Assembly (NCBI RefSeq): GCF_002288925.2
Contig: NW_022098024.1
Span: 2,430,814-2,494,813 of the forward strand
From: Delphinapterus leucas
Taxonomy: Eukaryota; Chordata; Mammalia; Artiodactyla; Monodontidae
Reading direction: 5' to 3'
DNA length: 64,000 nucleotides
Position 1 is the first letter of the stretch; every line of letters begins with the position of its first letter. The translations under genes were made by a program, and so were the position numbers. Of the stretch, positions 59,371 through 64,000 are shown one piece after another. Below the pieces are notes generated by a model. It saw only the letters and a program-made list of their open reading frames with translations, did not search any database and was not told where the DNA came from.

Positions 59371-60221
59371 CTAAGTGATAAAACATTGTATTGATATCAT
59401 AGTTTATGTAATAGCATTTATTCTTTCTTAGTGGTTAATAAAATACACAATGGGATCTTTAATAAAATTTATTAATATCCACTATTTTAGAAAGTTTGGG
59501 GCATTTCATAGATTTGTTTTTATTAGAAAAAGTCATAGAATCATAGATACTCAGATGGGACATTAGGTTTTCTCAAATCAACACTACAAATCTTAAATGA
59601 TGATTAAAAAGAGTTACTTTACTATTTTCAAGTAGCTAGTTACTGACCCCATAAATTCAGTGATTTTTTTTTTTCTTTTCTGTTGGATCCATATTGAGTC
59701 ATTTCTCTCAATATTATATGGAAGAACTGTATCTCAGCAATATGGTTTTGTACTAGAAAGAGCTGGATTCCCAAGCAGATGGTTCTAAAGACATACCAAG
59801 ATGGTAAGAAATTCCTGAAGCCTATTTTATCCTTTCTGTTCCTCATAACTTGCCTACCTGCCATGTGCTATGAGGCCTATGATTCAAATGAGCTCTCTGC
59901 AAAAATCTGGATACCAAAAATACGCCTTGCTTCAGAAAAACCTCACCATCCACTCCCACCACCAAAAGGAGGAAGACAAAAATTGCCATGGTTAGCAGCC
60001 TTTCCACAAGGAATACTTTACACTTCATATTAATTCACTCTGAGCTTCTCATAAGCAATAGGAACCACTGATACACTAAGAAGGTTTTGATTTTCCACGA
60101 TTCAAGTTAGTCAACTTGTTATTTTAGCTTTATTGTAGTCATTTCACAGGAATTCAGATTTAGGTTGGCAACTTGAGAAGTACTCAAGAAAATGTACTTT
60201 TTTTCCTCTACTCTTTTTTTA
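59371..60221. other. Unique spacer with a signal-peptide-like open frame
   Basis: 59779-60033 on + is an 84-residue frame that does not overlap a recognised repeat. Residues 14-31 (LKPILSFLFLITCLPAMC) look like the core and cleavage region of a signal peptide, followed by a charged, proline-containing tail. There is no CpG island, TATA box or obvious gene structure, and no family that I recognise. Chance is the likeliest explanation. Confidence 0.3.
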
Positions 60222-60572
60222 AAATTTATTTTTTAAAATTTATTTATTTATGACTGTGTTGGGTCTTTGTTGCTGCACACAGGCTTTCTCTAGCTGCAGT
60301 GAGTGGGGGGGCTACTCTTCGTTGCGGTGCGCGGGCTTCTCGTTGTGGTGGCTTCTCTTGTTGCGGAGCACGGGCTCTAGGTGCACTGGCTTCAGTAGTT
60401 GTAGCACGCGGGCTCAGTAGTTGTGGCTCGCGGGCTCTAGAGCGCAGGCTCAGTAGTTGTGGCTCATGGGCTTAGTTGCTCCGTGGCATGTGGGATCTTC
60501 CCGGATCAGGGCTTGAACACGTGTCCCCTGCATTCACAGGCGGATTCTTACTGTGCCACCAAGGAAGTCCCT
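60222..60572 (-). mobile_element. Long CHR-type tRNA-derived SINE (older form)
   Basis: Minus-strand start GGGACTTCCTTGGTGGCACA, body with four 'cagtagttgt'-type units on the + strand, and an A/T-rich tail at 60222-60250. It is the same long form as 55587-55945 and sits beside an L1 3' end, probably inserted into its A-tail. Confidence 0.92.
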
Positions 60573-60645
60573 ATTTTTATTTTTTTAATTGTTATTTTAT
60601 ATTGGAGTAGAGTTGATTAACAATGTTGTGTTAGTTTCAGGCTCC
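60573..60645 (-). mobile_element. Very short L1 3' end
   Basis: 'tattggagtagagttgatta' and 'acaatgttgtgttagtttca' are the last 60 bp of an L1 3' UTR in reverse, with its A-tail as the T-rich run next to the SINE. Confidence 0.75.
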
Positions 60646-63429
60646 ATCTTTAGGATGAAAACTGACAAGCCTGGTGATCGGACAATAGCTGACATTTAAT
60701 CAGCATCTGTTAAAATGAAAATAGAATGAAAAAGAAAAAGGATTATTTTCATTCAGTCTGAGGCTGAAAGTGAGCTTAATGGTCACTGCAGAGCCAAACA
60801 TTAGCACCAAAGTGAGTCCTGCAAAAGGGCTTTGCTGGGAACTTTGTTTCTGGTGTCAGATTTCTTTAATGGCACTGCTGTGTCTCCTGGACCACTGACT
60901 CAGTGGGTTTGATGGGAGGAAAAACCTACTGTGTCAAGGAGCTAAGAAAAGCTGACTCCAACTATTTCTAACAAGCTAGATATGGGCAGTAATACAGAGC
61001 CATTTCTATGTTTTTTCTTTTTGTCTCTCCCTGCCTTTTTTCTTTCTTCATAGCAAAAATACTTAAAAAAAAATCTATCAGTTTGCATTTGCATTTCTCT
61101 TCTGAATGACTCTAGAGCTCCTGCTTGGAGTTTCAGAATAAAAATGAAACTGAAGTCCTTATTGTTGTGATTGTGTAGCGTGAACCTAGCATAGCTGACT
61201 ACGGTAGGAGAGAGATGGATTCTTGAGACCCATAAATTATCTAAACTGGAAGCTATGCAGATCATAGAGTCCTTTTCTAAGAAAGGACTTATTGCCCCCC
61301 ACCCATGTCACCCAGTTAAGAGGACAAAGTAGTATTTGGGTCTTGTGCTCAGTGGTAGGAATTATTCAAGACCAATCTATTCTTTTATCTTAAATTAGAG
61401 AAACTACTAACACTGAACCTGGATAGAGTGGTATAAGTAACAACCCACAAGGAAGGGAGTCATTGGGTTTTATTTTTACTCTTTCAGGGAATTGTGTAAT
61501 GACAAAATCTGGAAAGTTGAGTGCTGAATATACACATAATTTTTGGATAAGTCGGCCAGTCTAAGGGATTTCTGTTAGACCATGGCAGTACTCAGCTGGT
61601 TCCTAATTTGACCCCATTGATTGTTTTGTAGAAGTATACTAAGTACAATCAATGTTTCCCATATGAACGATGTTAGTGGAATAGAATTATATTTGACATT
61701 TTCTGCTACAGGTTCTGTTTCGTTGTTAGGTACATACATGCTTTTCTTCCCACTGTCAATTTCTTCTTCTCTTGGTTATTTCTCTGCTGTTATTCAGATG
61801 TCCACATCTCCCCTGAGGAGTCTCCATGCTTTGAGAAAAGTGGCTTCACCATTGGTTTACTGTGGAGCATGTGGCTGATGCCTAAGCTAATCAGGGAAAT
61901 ACTATCTTTTGTATTATTGATTCAAAGATAAACGACTACCCCAGTGGAAGCCAGTGAGATGCAAGTTGTTTCTGGGAAATTTCCTTAGAAGGAATCTTCC
62001 TCACTTTTCAAACTCTCCCTCTTTCTATGGACTTAAAGGCAGAGCAGTAGCCAGGGATTTACGGCAATCATCTTGTGACACGGAGGGATGCTTTTCTTAG
62101 AATGATGTTGATACCACAGGGCAGAACAGAGGGCTGAAAATTGAGAAGTTGAATGCTGGGTCAGTGAAAAACAAATTGTGACACCTGCTCTTCTTCTGGC
62201 CTCTGAAATTGTAAGGGATAATAAATCATTTTTATTAAGTGGGTTTGAGTTGAGTTTTTTGTTACAGGCACTATCAAGTCCTAACTGCTAGATTATATAT
62301 TTAAAATATTTGACATAACTAGATAGAAATGAGGCTTATTAATAGAAGATTCTTCAAAAACTACTACTGACATTTTTTGTGAATTTAAGAATCATAATCT
62401 GAGCTTCATTGTTTAGTTTGTATCTTCACAACCTGCACATCTATTTAGAATGAACACAGAACTCTTTGAACTCAACAAAAATATTCTTTGGGAGTGATGA
62501 TTTACCATAAAGAATGAAAATGATATGCATTCTATTATATCATTAGACATAGTATGTAAATACGAGTATTAAATTTTTAGGACACACTTTAGAAATTCCA
62601 TGGATGAGAGTGTCCCCTTGACCTGCAAACACGAGCTACTTCCAATTATGGGAGAAAGTTTTGTATGTTTTTCCGTAACATTTCAGCTTTGTATCTCTCT
62701 CAGTCCTCTGATGTAATACTGTGACCTAGAAAGTCTCTCACTTTTTTTGGCAGGAAGAGTCATTAGGGTTTGAGTCATTTCATGAGAACATGGTGCACAT
62801 CCTAAAGGAAGCTGGCACTGTGCGGAGACAACTTGTCATGTGTGCTCCAGAGACTGTAAATATCTGAGTCAGTCTGCTCAGGGACACGCTCCAGATTATC
62901 TTTAATAGACGCCAGCTAATCTATTTACCCCCCAAATGAAAACCCAGCAAGATTCACCATTCCCAGATTGTCTGAAGTGTTATTCCCCTCCTTTCTCTAC
63001 CCCGTCTTATCAATCTGCTTCCTTCTTTGTTTCATAAAAACAGTCCAGAGGCATTCTCTCACATCTGTGTATACGCTTTGCGCAACAGCCCAATAATATT
63101 GCTGACCAATATATCCAAGTTATTTTTTAATGACTAAATAGTTCTCGGTTATTCTTTGACAGGTCCAAGCTGAAACATATTTCCATTTCTTCTCTGACAC
63201 TGTTCAGAAACATGAATTACTATGATTCCTCTATACCTTTAGACTAAATAATCAGGACTCTTGCTGAAAATAGCTGTCCACCTTTTCAGATGAGACTGTC
63301 ATGTCTTATACAGCTGTATCTCAGTCAGTTAGTGCACAAAGTTCAGTCCTTCTGGTCCACCTAACAGTATGCAAAATTGCACACTCATGCTGCTCTGCAC
63401 AGGCCATATTCAAGTTTGATTCATGCCCC
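60646..63429. other. Long unique stretch
   Basis: About 2.8 kb with no recognised repeat. Small frames at 60942-61265 (minus, 107 residues) and 61621-61878 (+, 85 residues) show no domain. Confidence 0.4.
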
Positions 63430-63700
63430 ATACCTCTCAATCCTCTGCCAAAATGACTGTAGCCACATTTATTGGAACTTTTTTAAGGGTTCCTTTTCTC
63501 TTTCTTTTCTTTATCTCTATTTCTTAATTGAAACCTGGCTGTCTACCAAGCTCACCATCTTCTCTGCAGCTCTCTCAAGTGGAAGGGGTTTTTCTTCCCT
63601 CTCTGAATCTTACAAATTGTGGCAAGTATCCCACCCCCTGCTTCTTATTATGGAAACTTCCCAATCATTTTCGTTTCCTTTCTTAAAACAAAAATAACAT
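63430..63700 (+). pseudogene. Ancient CR1/L2-clade LINE endonuclease remnant
   Basis: Within the + frame 63377-63697 the residues LIETWLS and, about 13 residues later, SSGRGFS resemble the conserved ETWLS…SSGGGF-type stretch of CR1/L2/L3 endonucleases, where the Glu binds the metal ion. The upstream part is not recognisable. The open frame survives over about 106 codons by chance. Confidence 0.45.
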
Positions 63701-64000
63701 CAACAACAAAAGCAAAAACACAGATCCTTTGAATTTCATGCATCTTGTGCCACTTGGGAGCTAATATCTCCAGCATTCCCAGTCACTCCCACATATTAGT
63801 TGGAGAATTTTGTTTTTGGCTCACAGAACTAGGTATGACATTCTGGTATTTTCTGCATTGATTTTGATGCATGTAATATATATTACATGTTCACAATCTG
63901 CCTAATACATTGGATTCTTAATATCTCGGATTTCTATCTTCTTATAACCTTTTCTGCCATATTACCTTAACAACCTACTCCCTACTTACCCCCAAAGTGT
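63701..64000. other. Unique spacer
   Basis: No recognised feature up to the window end. Confidence 0.4.

Overview
This window looks like non-coding nuclear DNA from a placental mammal, most likely a cetacean (whale or dolphin). The main evidence is four copies of a roughly 200-bp tRNA-derived SINE that opens with GGGCTTCCCTGGTGGCGCAG, two longer and older relatives of it, and several generations of L1 LINEs. No ruminant BovB, Bov-tA or pig PRE-1 SINEs were seen. The DNA is AT-rich. I recognised no host coding exon, tRNA, rRNA or CpG-island promoter. Almost every long open frame is a decayed L1 frame, an antisense reading of a SINE, or chance.

Layout. 1-2757 holds an ORF1-only L1 relative (HAL1-like) and an old L1M 3' end. 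3875-4537 has an (AC)19 microsatellite and a short L1 with a 5' inversion. 4538-6784 is mostly unique. 6785-18185 is a nest: an old L1MA element with a 5' inversion is split by about 9.9 kb of younger L1 (a near full-length copy at 10843-17265 and a 5'-truncated copy at 7405-10830). Two SINEs sit inside the longer young L1, and the shorter one carries a 100-N assembly gap that looks spurious. 18186-30043 is unique sequence with L2, MIR, MLT1, a complete solo LTR and old L1 fragments. 30044-36199 is a full-length but dead L1, possibly with a 3' transduction. 36200-64000 is mostly unique or ancient-repeat DNA with scattered short L1 3' ends, SINEs, MIR, L2, MER5A and MER20.

No genes here act together in a pathway. 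What can be read is a transposition history: ancient L2/MIR/MER/MLT1 copies, then L1M/HAL1, then L1MA, then cetartiodactyl L1s, then SINEs inserted into the L1s. The most useful observations are the false gap duplication at 7587-7796, the solo LTR with matching ends and target duplication, two L1 5' inversions, the possible L1 3' transduction, and a few repeat-poor TAAT-rich stretches that could be conserved regulatory DNA. I found no new biological system and do not claim one. All repeat family names come from memory of consensus sequences, not from a search.
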